Source: JBOFFC01 sp051648405 (lineage in GTDB: Bacteria; Planctomycetota; Planctomycetia; Pirellulales; Lacipirellulaceae). Taken from it: a stretch of 64,000 nucleotides of DNA. Position numbers and translations under genes: made by a program. Shown one piece after another: positions 28,589 through 38,560 of the stretch. Below the pieces are notes generated by a model. The model was not told the origin of the DNA. It did not search any database and saw only the letters and a program-made list of their open reading frames with translations. Each line of letters begins with the position of its first letter. The stretch's first letter is position 1. The stretch lies in assembly GCA_051648405.1 (NCBI GenBank), contig JBOFFC010000179.1, forward strand, positions 1 through 64,000, given 5' to 3'.

Positions 28589-30208
28589 TCAGCGGACGCT
28601 GCCGGCGACGCCCTTCTTGTCCTGGTCCTTGGCGTCGTAATTCGTGACGAGCGCCTCGGTCGTCAGCATCAGACCGGCGATGCTCGCGGCGTTCGTGAGG
28701 GCCGTCTTCACTACCTTCGCGGGGTCGATGATCCCCGCCTTGAACATATCGACGTACTGGCCGGCGTTGGCGTCGTAGCCGATGTTCTTTCCCTTTTGCG
28801 CGACTTCGTCGGCGATCACGCTCCCGGCCAGGCCGCCGTTCTGGGCAATCTGCTTCAGCGGTGCGTCGAGCACACCCAGGATGATGTTGACGCCGATCTT
28901 CTCGTCCCCCTTGGCTGACGAACGAGCGGCCTCGACGGCCTCCTTGCAGCGGAGTAGCGCCACACCGCCACCGGGGAGGACCCCTTCTTCGACGGCCGCA
29001 CGCGTGGCGTGCAGCGCGTCCTCGACGCGGGCCTTCTTCTGCTTCATGTCGGCCTCGCTCGAAGCGCCGACCGAGACGATCGCCACGCCCCCGGTGAGCT
29101 TGGCGAGCCGCTCCTGGAGCTTCTCCTTATCGTAGTCGCTGGTCGAGGTCTCGATCGTCTTGCGGATTTGCTCGATCCGCTTCTGGACCTCGGCGTTCTT
29201 GCCGGCGCCCTGGACGAGCGTCGTCGCCTCCTTCGAGACGGTCACCTTCTTTGCGCGGCCGAGGTGCTCGAGCGTGACGTTCTCGAGCTTGATCCCCAGG
29301 TCCTCGCTGATCAGCGTCCCCCCCGTCAGCGTGGCGATGTCGCCGAGCATCGCCTTGCGGCGGTCGCCGAAGCCGGGCGCCTTGACGGCGGCCACGTTCA
29401 GGACGCCGCGGAGCTTGTTCACGACCAACGCGGCGAGGGCTTCTCCCTCGACGTCCTCGGCGATGATCAGCATCGGCTTGCCCTTCTGGCTCACCGCTTC
29501 GAGCACCGGGAGCAAGTCGCGGAGGCTCGCGATCTTCTTCTCGTGGATCAGCAGGTAGGCGTCGTCGAGCGAGCACTCCATCGTCTTGCTGTCGTTGATG
29601 AAGTACGGCGACAGGTAGCCCTTGTCGAACTGCATCCCCTCGACGAACTCGAGGGTCGTGTCCATGGACTTGCCTTCTTCGACGGTGATGACGCCGTCCT
29701 TGCCGACCTTCTCCATCGCGTCGGCGAGCAAGTCGCCGATCACGCGGTCGTTGTTGGCGCTGATCGAGCCGACCTGGGCGATTTCTTCCTTGGAGCTGAC
29801 CTTCTTCGCGATTGAATCGAGGAACGCGCAAGCGGCGGCGGCGCCCTTCTCGATCCCGCGGCGGACAGCGGTCGGGTTGCTGCCGGCCACGATGTTGCGG
29901 GCGCCCTCCTTGAGGATCGCACGGGCCAGGACCGTGGCGGTCGTCGTGCCGTCGCCCGCGAACTTGCTCGTCTTGTCGGCCACCTCGTGGACGAGCTTGG
30001 CGCCCATGTTCTCGAACGGGTCCTCGAGCTCGATCTCCTTCGAGACCGTCACGCCGTCCTTGGTGACCGTCGGGCCGCCGAACGACTTGTTGATGATCAC
30101 GTTGCGGCCGGTGGGGCCCATGGTGACGGCCACCGCGTCCGCGAGCTTATCGACGCCGGCGATCATCTTCGCACGGGCGGCGTCGTCGAACATCAACTGT
30201 TTGGCCAT
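28589..30208 (-). CDS. groEL: Chaperonin GroEL, paralogue without GGM tail
   Basis: This 539-residue 60-kDa chaperonin subunit contains the ATP-binding DGTTTATVLA loop, KAPGFGDRRKAMLGDIA in the apical/intermediate region and the family signature AAVEEGVLPGGGVALL. The C-terminus ends in a Lys/Asp-rich stretch (DAKDQDKKGVAGSVR) and lacks the GGM repeat found in the other copy. It follows groES by 230 bp. The name groEL1 used here is only positional. Whether it partners with GroES is not shown by sequence. Confidence 0.95.
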   Translation of the reverse strand: MAKQLMFDDAARAKMIAGVDKLADAVAVTMGPTGRNVIINKSFGGPTVTKDGVTVSKEIELEDPFENMGAKLVHEVADKTSKFAGDGTTTATVLARAILKEGARNIVAGSNPTAVRRGIEKGAAAACAFLDSIAKKVSSKEEIAQVGSISANNDRVIGDLLADAMEKVGKDGVITVEEGKSMDTTLEFVEGMQFDKGYLSPYFINDSKTMECSLDDAYLLIHEKKIASLRDLLPVLEAVSQKGKPMLIIAEDVEGEALAALVVNKLRGVLNVAAVKAPGFGDRRKAMLGDIATLTGGTLISEDLGIKLENVTLEHLGRAKKVTVSKEATTLVQGAGKNAEVQKRIEQIRKTIETSTSDYDKEKLQERLAKLTGGVAIVSVGASSEADMKQKKARVEDALHATRAAVEEGVLPGGGVALLRCKEAVEAARSSAKGDEKIGVNIILGVLDAPLKQIAQNGGLAGSVIADEVAQKGKNIGYDANAGQYVDMFKAGIIDPAKVVKTALTNAASIAGLMLTTEALVTNYDAKDQDKKGVAGSVR

Positions 30209-30438
30209 GAAAGGCTCCTACTTGGTACTAGCCGTGCCAGGCTGGTGTGCAGAGAGATGTTAGATGACAGACGATAGATGCTAGGAAACAGATGGTAGAC
30301 GTTCGATGCAGATGCTAGAGCCGAGGCGAAGCCGTGAACTCAGGCGAAGCCGCGAACTCATTCGCCGGCCCCCCTCTGACTCGCAAACCCTTACATCTAT
30401 TCTCTGCCATCTATCATCAAACCTCTATCATCTCCCCG
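30209..30438. repeat. Intergenic spacer with short repeated words (groES-groEL1)
   Basis: The spacer is AT-richer than its surroundings. It has repeated agatgctag / gatagatg words on the left and catctatcatc words on the right, forming loose inverted similarity. It also has an 18-base direct repeat, aggcgaagccgygaactc, in tandem near 30325-30360. No gene is seen. Confidence 0.5.
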
Positions 30439-30741
30439 TCAGCCCGTGACCTTCGCCAGGATGTCGGATTCGCGAAGGATCTTGTACTCGTCGCCATCGA
30501 CTTCGACCTCCGAGCCGCCGTACTTGCCGTAGATCACTTCGTCGCCGACCTTGACCGACAGCTCGCCGCGGGCGCCGCTGTCGAGCAGCTTGCCGATGCC
30601 GACCGCTACGACCTTGCCGCGCTGCGGCTTCTCGCGCGCCGCGTCCGGCAGCACGATCCCCCCGGCGGTCATCTCTTCGGCCTCAAGCGGCGCAACAACA
30701 ACCCGGTCGTCGAGCGGCCGGAGCGTGATCTTCTTGCCCAT
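30439..30741 (-). CDS. groES: Co-chaperonin GroES
   Basis: This 100-residue lid of the GroEL chamber begins MGKKITLRPLDDRVVVAPLE. It contains the mobile loop EEMTAGGIVLPDAAREK, whose IVL tripeptide contacts GroEL, and the roof region VGDEVIYGKYGGSEVEVDG. It lies between the two groEL genes, 79 bp after groEL2. Confidence 0.96.
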   Translation of the reverse strand: MGKKITLRPLDDRVVVAPLEAEEMTAGGIVLPDAAREKPQRGKVVAVGIGKLLDSGARGELSVKVGDEVIYGKYGGSEVEVDGDEYKILRESDILAKVTG

Positions 30742-30820
30742 TGGTGAATTCCTGCGTTTGGTTATGAGTTGGTCGCTTCGGTGAAGCGGGTGTATTGATC
30801 CTCGTGGCCGCTCGCGCCGC

Positions 30821-32488
30821 TTACATCATCCCCGGCATGCCGCCCATGCCACCCATACCCCCCATCCCGTGGTCGTGGTGGTGGCCGCCGGCGGGCTCCT
30901 CTTCTTCCTTGGGGATCTCGGTGATCAGCGAGTCGGTCGTGAGCAGCAAGGCCGCGACACTCGCCGCGTTCTGCAGCGCGGTGCGGACCACCTTGGCGGG
31001 GTCGATGACTCCCGCCGCGACAAGGTCAACGTACTCGTCCTTGTCGGCGTTGTAGCCCTCGGTCTTCCCCTTGAGCTGGCGGACGCGGTTAACGACCACG
31101 TCGCCATCGACCCCCGCGTTGTCGGCGATGCAGGCGAGCGGGTAGCTGAGGACGTTCCGCACGATCTGGGCGCCGAGCTTCTCGTCCCCTTCGAGGTCGA
31201 GCTTGTCGAGCGCCTTCTCGGCCCGCAGCAGAGCGACGCCGCCACCGGGGACGATCCCCTCCTCGAGGGCCGCGTGGGTCGCGGCGCGGGCGTCGTCGAA
31301 CAAGTCCTTGCGTTCCTTCATCTCCGACTCGGTCGAGGCGCCAACCTTGATCTGCGCCACGCCGCCGGCCAGCTTCGCGAGCCGCTCTTGAAGCTTCTCA
31401 CGGTCATAGTCCGAGTCGGTGTTCTCGATCTCAGCCCGGATCTGATCGGCGCGGCCCTTGATCGCTTCCTTGGCGCCCCCACCCCCAACGATCGTCGTGT
31501 TGTTGCCCGAGATGATGACCTTCTTCGCCTTGCCGAGGTCCGACAGTTGGACCGCGTCGAGCTTGATCCCCAGGTCCTTGAAGATCGCCGACGCCCCGGT
31601 GAGGGTCGCGATGTCGCCGAGCATCGCCTTCCGACGGTCTCCGTAGCCGGGGGCCTTCACGGCGCAGACACTGACGATGCCACGCATCTTGTTGACAACC
31701 AAGGTCGCAAGGGCCTCGCCATCGACGTCCTCGGCGATGATCAACAGCGGCTTACCCGACTTGCTGACCGCTTCGAGCAGCGGCACGAGCGCCTTGGCGT
31801 TCGAGACCTTCTCTTCGTAGACGAGGACTTGGCACCCCTCGAGCACGACTTCCATGTCGTCTTCGTTCGTGACGAAGTGGGGCGACAAGTAACCGCGGTC
31901 GAACTGCATCCCTTCGACGACCTCGACGGTCGTCTCCGAGCCGCGGCCCTCTTCGACCGTGATGACGCCGTCCTTGCCGACCTTTGCGAACGCGTCGGCG
32001 AGGACCGAACCGATCGACGGGTCGTTGTTGCCGGCGATCGTGGCGATGTGCTGCAGCGCCTTCTTGTCACTAACCTGGATCGGGTCGGCGGCCTTGAGGA
32101 TCGCGGCGTTCACGGCGGCGACCCCCTTGTGGATCCCGCGGCTGAGGGCCATGGCGTCCGCCCCGGCGGCGAGCATCTTGAGCCCCTCGCGGAAGATCCC
32201 CTCGGCGAGCACCGTCGCGGTCGTCGTGCCGTCGCCGGCGACGTCGTTGGTCTTGCTGGCCGCTTCCTTAACGAGCTGGGCGCCGAGGTTCTCGTAGGGG
32301 TCGCTCAGGTCGATGTCCTCGGCGACGGTGACGCCGTCCTTGGTGACTTTCGGCGAGCCCCAGCCCTTGTCGAGGACCGCGTTTCGGCCGCGCGGGCCCA
32401 GGGTGCTCTTCACGGCGCGGGCCAGCTTCGCGACCCCGGCCGCGAGCGAGCGGCGGGCGTCGTCCTCGAATACCATCTGCTTTGCCAC
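30821..32488 (-). CDS. groEL: Chaperonin GroEL, paralogue with His/GGM-rich tail
   Basis: This is a 555-residue protein from a GTG start at 32488 preceded by an AGGAA Shine-Dalgarno. The frame is open further upstream, but AKQMVFEDDARRSLAAGV matches the GroEL N-terminus. DGTTTATVLAEGI, KAPGYGDRRKAMLGDIA and AALEEGIVPGGGVALL are present. The C-terminus is GGHHHDHGMGGMGGMGGM, a canonical GGM tail extended by a histidine cluster. It is the first gene of the chaperone run and adjacent to groES, so it is the better candidate for the housekeeping chaperonin. No CIRCE operator was found upstream. Confidence 0.95.
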   Translation of the reverse strand: MAKQMVFEDDARRSLAAGVAKLARAVKSTLGPRGRNAVLDKGWGSPKVTKDGVTVAEDIDLSDPYENLGAQLVKEAASKTNDVAGDGTTTATVLAEGIFREGLKMLAAGADAMALSRGIHKGVAAVNAAILKAADPIQVSDKKALQHIATIAGNNDPSIGSVLADAFAKVGKDGVITVEEGRGSETTVEVVEGMQFDRGYLSPHFVTNEDDMEVVLEGCQVLVYEEKVSNAKALVPLLEAVSKSGKPLLIIAEDVDGEALATLVVNKMRGIVSVCAVKAPGYGDRRKAMLGDIATLTGASAIFKDLGIKLDAVQLSDLGKAKKVIISGNNTTIVGGGGAKEAIKGRADQIRAEIENTDSDYDREKLQERLAKLAGGVAQIKVGASTESEMKERKDLFDDARAATHAALEEGIVPGGGVALLRAEKALDKLDLEGDEKLGAQIVRNVLSYPLACIADNAGVDGDVVVNRVRQLKGKTEGYNADKDEYVDLVAAGVIDPAKVVRTALQNAASVAALLLTTDSLITEIPKEEEEPAGGHHHDHGMGGMGGMGGMPGMM

Positions 32489-32957
32489 GGAAATTCCTGC
32501 GGTGCGGGGCCCTGCGAGCGGGCGGGTTGCGGGGTCGGTGTGCGCCGTGATGTACGGGGCGGCTGTGGAGGTTGGGAGCGGTCGCCGCCTAAAGGCCGTC
32601 GCCACCCCCGCAGGAATGGCAGGCGGACCGGCTCCGCTCTGCAGAGAGCAACTGCCGTGCCAGCCCTCGCACGGGCCGCCCTCGACCCAATCCGGCCGTG
32701 GCGAGGTCGGCAATCCGACGCGATTCGTCCTGCTTCGCCCCACGTCGAGCCTAAAGTTGCGCCGGGCGAAATGGCCCCGACCCCACGCTCTTGCCCTGCC
32801 AATTTGGCGCCCCCCGAACCGGACTCGAACGAGCCACGGACCGGCGCCCATCCGCCCCAAAGGTGGCGTAGCGAAGAACCTCCCGATACGTTTCGATTGC
32901 AGCGGTCAGAGCGCCGCTTTCCCACGAATCTCCCAGCAATCCGCACGAGGCCGACCG
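32489..32957. other. 469-bp divergent gap groEL2-glcG-like
   Basis: No CIRCE element (ttagcactc/gagtgctaa) or clear heat-shock promoter was seen. A minus-strand stretch near 32803-32845 resembles a tRNA T-arm and CCA end, but a cloverleaf cannot be drawn (see rejected items). Otherwise featureless and GC-rich. Confidence 0.45.
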
Positions 32958-33371
32958 ATGCCCGCAGCCGTTGGAATCTCCCTCGAACAAGCACAAGTGG
33001 CCGTCGCCGCGGCGCTCGCCAAGAGCCGCGAACTAGGGCTCGCCATGAACATCGCCATCGTCGATGCGGGCGCTAACCTGACGGCGTTCGCCCGCATGGA
33101 CGGGGCGTGGCTCGGCTCGGTCGACATCGCGCAGAAGAAGGCCCGCACGGCCCGCTACTTCGACATGCCGACCGGCGTGATCGGCAGCCTCTCGCAGCCG
33201 GGGGGCTCGCTCTACAACATCGAGCACAGCAACGGCGGCCTGATCACGTTCCCCGGGGGCGTGCCCCTCAAGAACGCGGCCGGCGACGTGATCGGCGCGA
33301 TCGGCGTGTCGGGCTCGACGGTCGAGAACGACCACGCCGTCGCTGAGGCAGGCGCCACGGCGATCAACTGA
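32958..33371 (+). CDS. GlcG/HbpS family (DUF336) heme-binding-like protein
   Basis: This 137-residue protein starts at the ATG at 32958 (MPAAVGISLEQAQVAVAAAL). The pattern NIAIVDAGANLTAFARMDGAW, IAQKKARTARYF, GGLITFPGGVPL and GAIGVSGSTVENDHAVAEAG is diagnostic of the GlcG/HbpS/PduO-C fold. Family members bind heme or cobalamin, or act in glycolate loci. No partner gene is nearby, so the ligand is open. A good terminator follows at 33401. Confidence 0.88.
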   Translation: MPAAVGISLEQAQVAVAAALAKSRELGLAMNIAIVDAGANLTAFARMDGAWLGSVDIAQKKARTARYFDMPTGVIGSLSQPGGSLYNIEHSNGGLITFPGGVPLKNAAGDVIGAIGVSGSTVENDHAVAEAGATAIN

Positions 33372-33400
33372 CCTGAACCGTGACCGAAACCGTATAAGCA

Positions 33401-33439
33401 AACCCCGCGGCGCTTCGAGCGTCGCGGGGTTATTTTTTA
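33401..33439 (+). terminator. Intrinsic terminator of the GlcG/HbpS-like gene
   Basis: A 13-bp stem (aaccccgcggcgc with gcgtcgcggggtt, one G-U pair) with a five-base loop is followed by tattttttaa. Confidence 0.88.
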
Positions 33440-33484
33440 ATGCGCGGCGCAAGGCGGGACTGCGAAAGCGCACCGAGCGCGCAC

Positions 33485-33520
33485 AAAAAAACCCTGCGTC
33501 GGGCGAACCCGACGCAGGGT
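33485..33520 (-). terminator. Intrinsic terminator of the 16S rRNA transcript
   Basis: On the minus strand a perfect 13-bp stem (33491-33503 with 33508-33520, loop cgaa) is followed by a run of about seven T residues. It lies about 127 bp beyond the 16S 3' end and just outside the processing stem, so the rRNA transcript is expected to end here. Confidence 0.92.
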
Positions 33521-33528
33521 CTATCTAA

Positions 33529-33542
33529 ACAATTTGGTGAGT
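33529..33542 (-). other. 16S pre-rRNA processing stem, 3' arm
   Basis: The sequence acaatttggtgagt is the perfect 14-base inverted complement of 35415-35428 on the other side of the 16S gene. It forms a long-range stem that probably is the RNase III processing helix. Confidence 0.85.
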
Positions 33543-33637
33543 TGCCCGCGCTGTTTCCAGCAACGGGCCGACCACTTCTAGCTAAACCAAGTCCGTTCCC
33601 ATGTCAGTCGTTCGCCGAAGCGAACGACCGTCTAAGT

Positions 33638-35177
<1,540 letters not shown>

Positions 35178-35414
35178 ATGTATGCATGACTGCCAGCCGG
35201 GCGAACCCATCGGCAGTTTCTGAACACGCTTCGAAGTAGCTCTTAGCTTGGCTACTGGCAACCGGTCTAGTTGCCATCCTCTGTTGGTCTGGTTCGCAGA
35301 GAAAGCCGCCGCCAAGACGACTCTCCGGCAAGCCGGCAAGGCGCTTAAACGAACGACCATCCCCACTCACCAATCCTGTAATAAATACAGTCTTGGCTTA
35401 ACTAAAAGGAGGTC

Positions 35415-35428
35415 ACTCACCAAATTGT
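35415..35428 (-). other. 16S pre-rRNA processing stem, 5' arm
   Basis: The sequence actcaccaaattgt (plus strand) pairs with 33529-33542 to enclose the whole 16S gene. It overlaps the boxA-like sequence. Confidence 0.85.
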
Positions 35429-35436
35429 CAAAGATC
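35425..35436 (-). promoter_or_regulatory. boxA-like antitermination element
   Basis: On the minus strand gatctttgacaa resembles the rRNA leader boxA (gctctttaacaa) recognised by NusB-NusE. It lies downstream of both candidate promoters and upstream of 16S, as expected. Confidence 0.6.
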
Positions 35437-35450
35437 GCTGCGAGCCCTTC

Positions 35451-35479
35451 ACTATTCCCGAAGTCCGCTGGGCGGTCAA
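35451..35479 (-). promoter_or_regulatory. 16S rRNA promoter P2 (candidate)
   Basis: On the minus strand a -35 ttgacc (35479-35474) and a -10 aatagt (35456-35451) are spaced 17 bp, followed by the leader with boxA. Confidence 0.6.
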
Positions 35480-35583
35480 GGGGCTAGTCGAAGTTTTTCT
35501 CGCCGACTCCGGGTCACCCCCGGAATCCGCTCCCCAAGGCCCCAGAGCCTGCTAGCAGCAGCCTCCGTTGCGTCGGGACGGGA

Positions 35584-35611
35584 ATCCTAACAATCGACCG
35601 CCGGGCGTCAA
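35584..35611 (-). promoter_or_regulatory. 16S rRNA promoter P1 (candidate)
   Basis: On the minus strand a -35 ttgacg (35611-35606) and a -10 taggat (35589-35584) are spaced 16 bp, about 130 bp upstream of P2. Tandem promoters are common for rRNA genes. Confidence 0.5.
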
Positions 35612-35852
35612 TGACCCCCCCTCAAAAGATTGCGATTCGCCAAGTTTTCAAGGGGTTTCCGCGAAGCGGCGCCGTCTACGGGGACTCCAGCGGCCCCCCG
35701 ATTTGCTCTCTCCCGGCGCCGGGAATCCCGCCGAGGACCTCGCCGGGCTATCCTGAGAGGCCAGTGCGAGGGGGGGTCCCCGCTCACCCCGGCCACGGCG
35801 GCGAACTTCGATGCGGGCGCCCTTCAACGCGGGAAAAATGGGAGTTTCGAGC

Positions 35853-36281
35853 ATGACTTGCCGCGGCGTACGGGGGGCGACCACCGTCCAGAACAACTCG
35901 CGCGAGGAGATCCTCGAGGCGACCCGCCAACTGCTGGCCCTCGTGGTTCGGCGCAACGGCATCGACAAGCTCGACGTGGCGAGCGCGATCTTCACCGTCA
36001 CGAAGGACCTCGACGCCGAGTTCCCCGCCCTCGCCGCCCGGCAGCTCGGCTGGACCGACGTGCCGCTGCTGTGCGGCTACGAGGTGCACGTCCCCGGGTC
36101 GCTCGACCGGTGCATCCGAGTGCTTTTGCACTGGAACACCCCGAAGGTCCAGTCGGCGATCGTCCACGTCTACGAACGGGAGGCGGTGCGACTCCGCCCC
36201 GACCTCACGAAGCTGCCGCCGGTCGATTTGGCCGAGCTCGAGTCGTGGATCAACGAGCAGATGGCCCCCTCCGATCGGTGA
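35853..36281 (+). CDS. aroH: Monofunctional chorismate mutase, AroH class
   Basis: This 142-residue enzyme converts chorismate to prephenate for Phe/Tyr synthesis. The start at 35853 yields TCRGVRGATTVQNNSREEIL, the AroH-type opening; an in-frame ATG at 35838 is a possible alternative. Catalytic-region motifs seen are the RGVRGATT arginine, DLDAEFPALAARQLGW, and RCIRVLLHWNT with its conserved Arg. A GGAG lies about 10 bases before the chosen ATG. It is followed 192 bp downstream by the small basic protein. Confidence 0.92.
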   Translation: MTCRGVRGATTVQNNSREEILEATRQLLALVVRRNGIDKLDVASAIFTVTKDLDAEFPALAARQLGWTDVPLLCGYEVHVPGSLDRCIRVLLHWNTPKVQSAIVHVYEREAVRLRPDLTKLPPVDLAELESWINEQMAPSDR

Positions 36282-36460
36282 GCGACAGCGCCCGGACGCG
36301 GACGCTCGAGTGGGTCCGCAGGGCCCCAGTCCGACCCCGCACAGCGAGTTCGCCCGCGGGGCTTGCGAGCGCGGCGGCAATGGGGATACGCTACGGGGCT
36401 AAGGCCTCACTCGGGGCTTTCCGCACACACGTCGAGGCCCCCATCGGGCGCCTCACAAGA

Positions 36461-36464
36461 GGAG
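36461..36464 (+). promoter_or_regulatory. Shine-Dalgarno deciding the TTG start of the 29-residue protein
   Basis: The ggag within agaggagc ends 9 bases before the ttg at 36474. It supports translation of the small gene from this non-ATG codon. Confidence 0.7.
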
Positions 36465-36473
36465 CTCGTCAGT

Positions 36474-36563
36474 TTGGGAACCAAGAAGTCAGGCAAAGGT
36501 CGACGCAAGCTCGGGCGGAAGAAGCGGCGCATGCGGGCCAAGATCCGTCACCGCAAGAAGTGA
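36474..36563 (+). CDS. 29-residue highly basic protein, ribosomal-protein-like
   Basis: From a TTG start with a well-spaced ggag, this encodes GTKKSGKGRRKLGRKKRRMR followed by AKIRHRKK, about 60% Lys/Arg. The composition resembles very small ribosomal proteins of the bL36/bL37 or THX class, but zinc cysteines are absent and I cannot name the family with certainty. The frame is open upstream to 36363, but the extra part is not conserved-looking. The context, close to 16S and aroH, is compatible with a ribosome-associated role, which is inference. Confidence 0.65.
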   Translation: MGTKKSGKGRRKLGRKKRRMRAKIRHRKK

Positions 36564-36606
36564 TGCGCGTCGGCGCTCGCTCGGCGTGCCGAGCGATCCG
36601 CGGGCG

Positions 36607-37563
36607 TCAGGGCCCTCGGCCGTCCACGCCCGTGGGCCCCGTTGCCGTGTTCACGCGTAGGGCCCCGTCGTTTTTCGCTAAGTCCGCTTGAGCGAGCGAC
36701 GGCGTCTCCCCCTGCGGCGTGGCGTACTCGCAGGCCGCACCCACGACGGGTTTCGCCGCGGTGTGCGAGACCAGTCGCACCGCGACCGGTCGCGACACCT
36801 CGCTCCACACGCGCTGCTGCTCGACGAAAAGCCACTTCTGGGCGCCGCGGGCGACGCAGCGGACCTCGATCCCGCCACCCCTCCAGTCGCGCGGCGCGGC
36901 GAACGTGACGCCGAACGCGTGCTCTCCTTCGAGCGTCGTCTGCGACGAGGGGCGGAGCTTGTAGTAGACGCCACCTCGGCCGCTCACCGTGCCGCTGACG
37001 GTCGTCGCGTCACGCGGCGGGAGCAGGAGCTCGCTCTTTCCGGCGCTCTGCGATCGCTTGAACGACGCGTCGGCGCCCGGCGTGAGGGCGATCTCCGACC
37101 CGAGCTTGCCGCCGAGCGACGCGCTGACGCACGTGTCGCGGAGGTCGCTCTGCTTGCGCTCGATCGGCGCCGCGTGCTCGGTCGTGAGCTCCGTGCGTGG
37201 CGTGTAGTCGATGACGCGGAGGTTGCTCGTCGAGCCATCGACCTCGATCACGACTTCCTCGATCGCCCCCGGCTCGCCTCGGTAGAGGACCAGCGAGACC
37301 GGCAAAACAACCTCGACGAGCCGCTCGTCGGGGTGCGCTACGAGCCAGTCGCCGGTCGTCACGTCGCGGCAAACAACGCTCGGCGGCACGTCGAAGCCGA
37401 CGTCGAGCGATACGGTGTGGAGCGCCGGCGCCGACAGCGCGGGGAGCTGCGGAAGGGCGGGGAACTCGGCACACCGAGCCGGCGCGCTCAGCGCGACGCC
37501 GACGAGCGCCGCGCAGAACCAACCGATCAGCGAGTCACGCAACGGGCCAAGTCGCGTCGCCAT
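36607..37563 (-). CDS. Secreted hypothetical protein
   Basis: This is a 318-residue protein started at the ATG at 37563, whose product has a basic N-terminus and a signal segment (IGWFCAALVGVALSAPARCAE). The mature part is beta-rich (LHTVSLDVGFDVPPSVVCRD, VYYKLRPSSQTTLEGEHAFG) without recognised catalytic motifs. Four cysteines remain. The family is not recognised. The 3' gene on the same strand is the downstream partner only by proximity: the upstream AcpH-like gene ends 66 bp before its start. Confidence 0.75.
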   Translation of the reverse strand: MATRLGPLRDSLIGWFCAALVGVALSAPARCAEFPALPQLPALSAPALHTVSLDVGFDVPPSVVCRDVTTGDWLVAHPDERLVEVVLPVSLVLYRGEPGAIEEVVIEVDGSTSNLRVIDYTPRTELTTEHAAPIERKQSDLRDTCVSASLGGKLGSEIALTPGADASFKRSQSAGKSELLLPPRDATTVSGTVSGRGGVYYKLRPSSQTTLEGEHAFGVTFAAPRDWRGGGIEVRCVARGAQKWLFVEQQRVWSEVSRPVAVRLVSHTAAKPVVGAACEYATPQGETPSLAQADLAKNDGALRVNTATGPTGVDGRGP

Positions 37564-37629
37564 CGCACACCTCCGTGCCGTGGGCTTAGAAAAGTCGGCG
37601 GGCGTTTCCCTCACGCCCCGCAACTCCCA

Positions 37630-38364
37630 CTACGCGGCGAGGACGCGATTGGTTTGCGGCGCGTCGGCTTGCGACGCCGGAGGGGGCGATAGCAGCTCGC
37701 CGAGTCGCTGGCGAACGTCGTGCCGGCAGGGCGCCAGCAGCGCCAGGAACCCACCCGGCAACGGGTCGAGTCCGACGCGCGCCAGCACCTGATTGATCCG
37801 CATCGCGAGCCGCTCGTCGTCGCCGTAGTCGGCGAGGAAACGCATCTCGACGTACTTTGCGATGAACGCCGCGAGCTCGCCGACGTCCCCCCCCGCCATG
37901 CGTGCGACCTGCTGGGCGACCCAGCTGCGGTCAATCGTCGCGATCAGGCCGTAGTAGCAGTCGAGCAATTCGGGCCGCTGCGAGGCGAGCTCGGCGTCGA
38001 GCAGCAGCTCGACGAGGATGTGCCCGACGAACCACGCCCGCGGGCTCTGCGCGCCGGGGGGCGCCGCGTGCTGCACGGCCGCAATCCGCGTCGTGAATCG
38101 CTGCGAGAGTGTTAGGAAGGCCTCGCTATCGTGAAACCAGCCGTCGTCCACGTGGTGTTTCAGTACGCCCTGCGCGAGCGCCGCGACACGCCAGTCCGGA
38201 GACACCGCGTACGGCGCCGCGTGCCGCGAGCGGCAACGCGTCCGCCGAGCGACAACTCCCAGCCAGTCGGGGACGGCGACCCCGGCGAGCCGCAGCGCGA
38301 GCTCGTCGGGGGTGTGCCGCTCGGGCGCCAGCAGCAGCGGCCAGGCGTGGGCGAGGTAGTTCAA
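37630..38364 (-). CDS. AcpH-like (ACP phosphodiesterase family) protein
   Basis: This is a 244-residue protein beginning MNYLAHAWPLLLAPER, similar to the MNFLAHLHLA opening of acyl-carrier-protein phosphodiesterase. GVLKHHVDDGWFHDSEAFL and FVGHILVELLLDAELA supply His/Asp pairs fitting its HD-like metal site. It is longer than E. coli AcpH (about 193), and the middle arginine-rich stretch is unusual. The biochemical activity is unproven. Confidence 0.6.
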   Translation of the reverse strand: MNYLAHAWPLLLAPERHTPDELALRLAGVAVPDWLGVVARRTRCRSRHAAPYAVSPDWRVAALAQGVLKHHVDDGWFHDSEAFLTLSQRFTTRIAAVQHAAPPGAQSPRAWFVGHILVELLLDAELASQRPELLDCYYGLIATIDRSWVAQQVARMAGGDVGELAAFIAKYVEMRFLADYGDDERLAMRINQVLARVGLDPLPGGFLALLAPCRHDVRQRLGELLSPPPASQADAPQTNRVLAA

Positions 38365-38560
38365 ACGTGCGTGCTCGTCGGTGGTCGGGGGAACGGTTGA
38401 ACGGCGTCGAAGCGCGACGCTAGGAAGTCTGCGGCGCCGGGGCTAGGCCACCGGGGCGTCGATCCGCGGTCGATCGAAGGATGCCCAAAGTTGCCCCGCC
38501 CGGCAAGACGACACAACCGGCAGAGTCACACTGCTGCACCCCCTCGTTTGCGAGCGACGC

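Larger units (their letters stand above)
35178..35852. other. 16S leader and promoter region, and gap to aroH
   Basis: From 35178 to about 35440 this is transcribed 16S leader, including the processing arm and boxA. From 35440 to about 35612 it holds the two candidate rRNA promoters. The remaining stretch to 35852 must contain the aroH promoter; I do not recognise it. Confidence 0.6.

Noticed and set aside
32803..32850. Minus-strand sequence resembling a tRNA T-arm and CCA end (gttcgagtcc ... gcgcca)
   Set aside because: A 5-bp T-stem does not form, and no matching acceptor 5' half, anticodon arm or D-arm lies about 75 bases upstream. It may be a chance match or a tRNA remnant. A tRNAscan/Infernal run would decide.
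30869..33076. Open frame of 735 codons antisense to groEL2
   Set aside because: Same reason: shadow of the real groEL coding strand with no protein-like motif.
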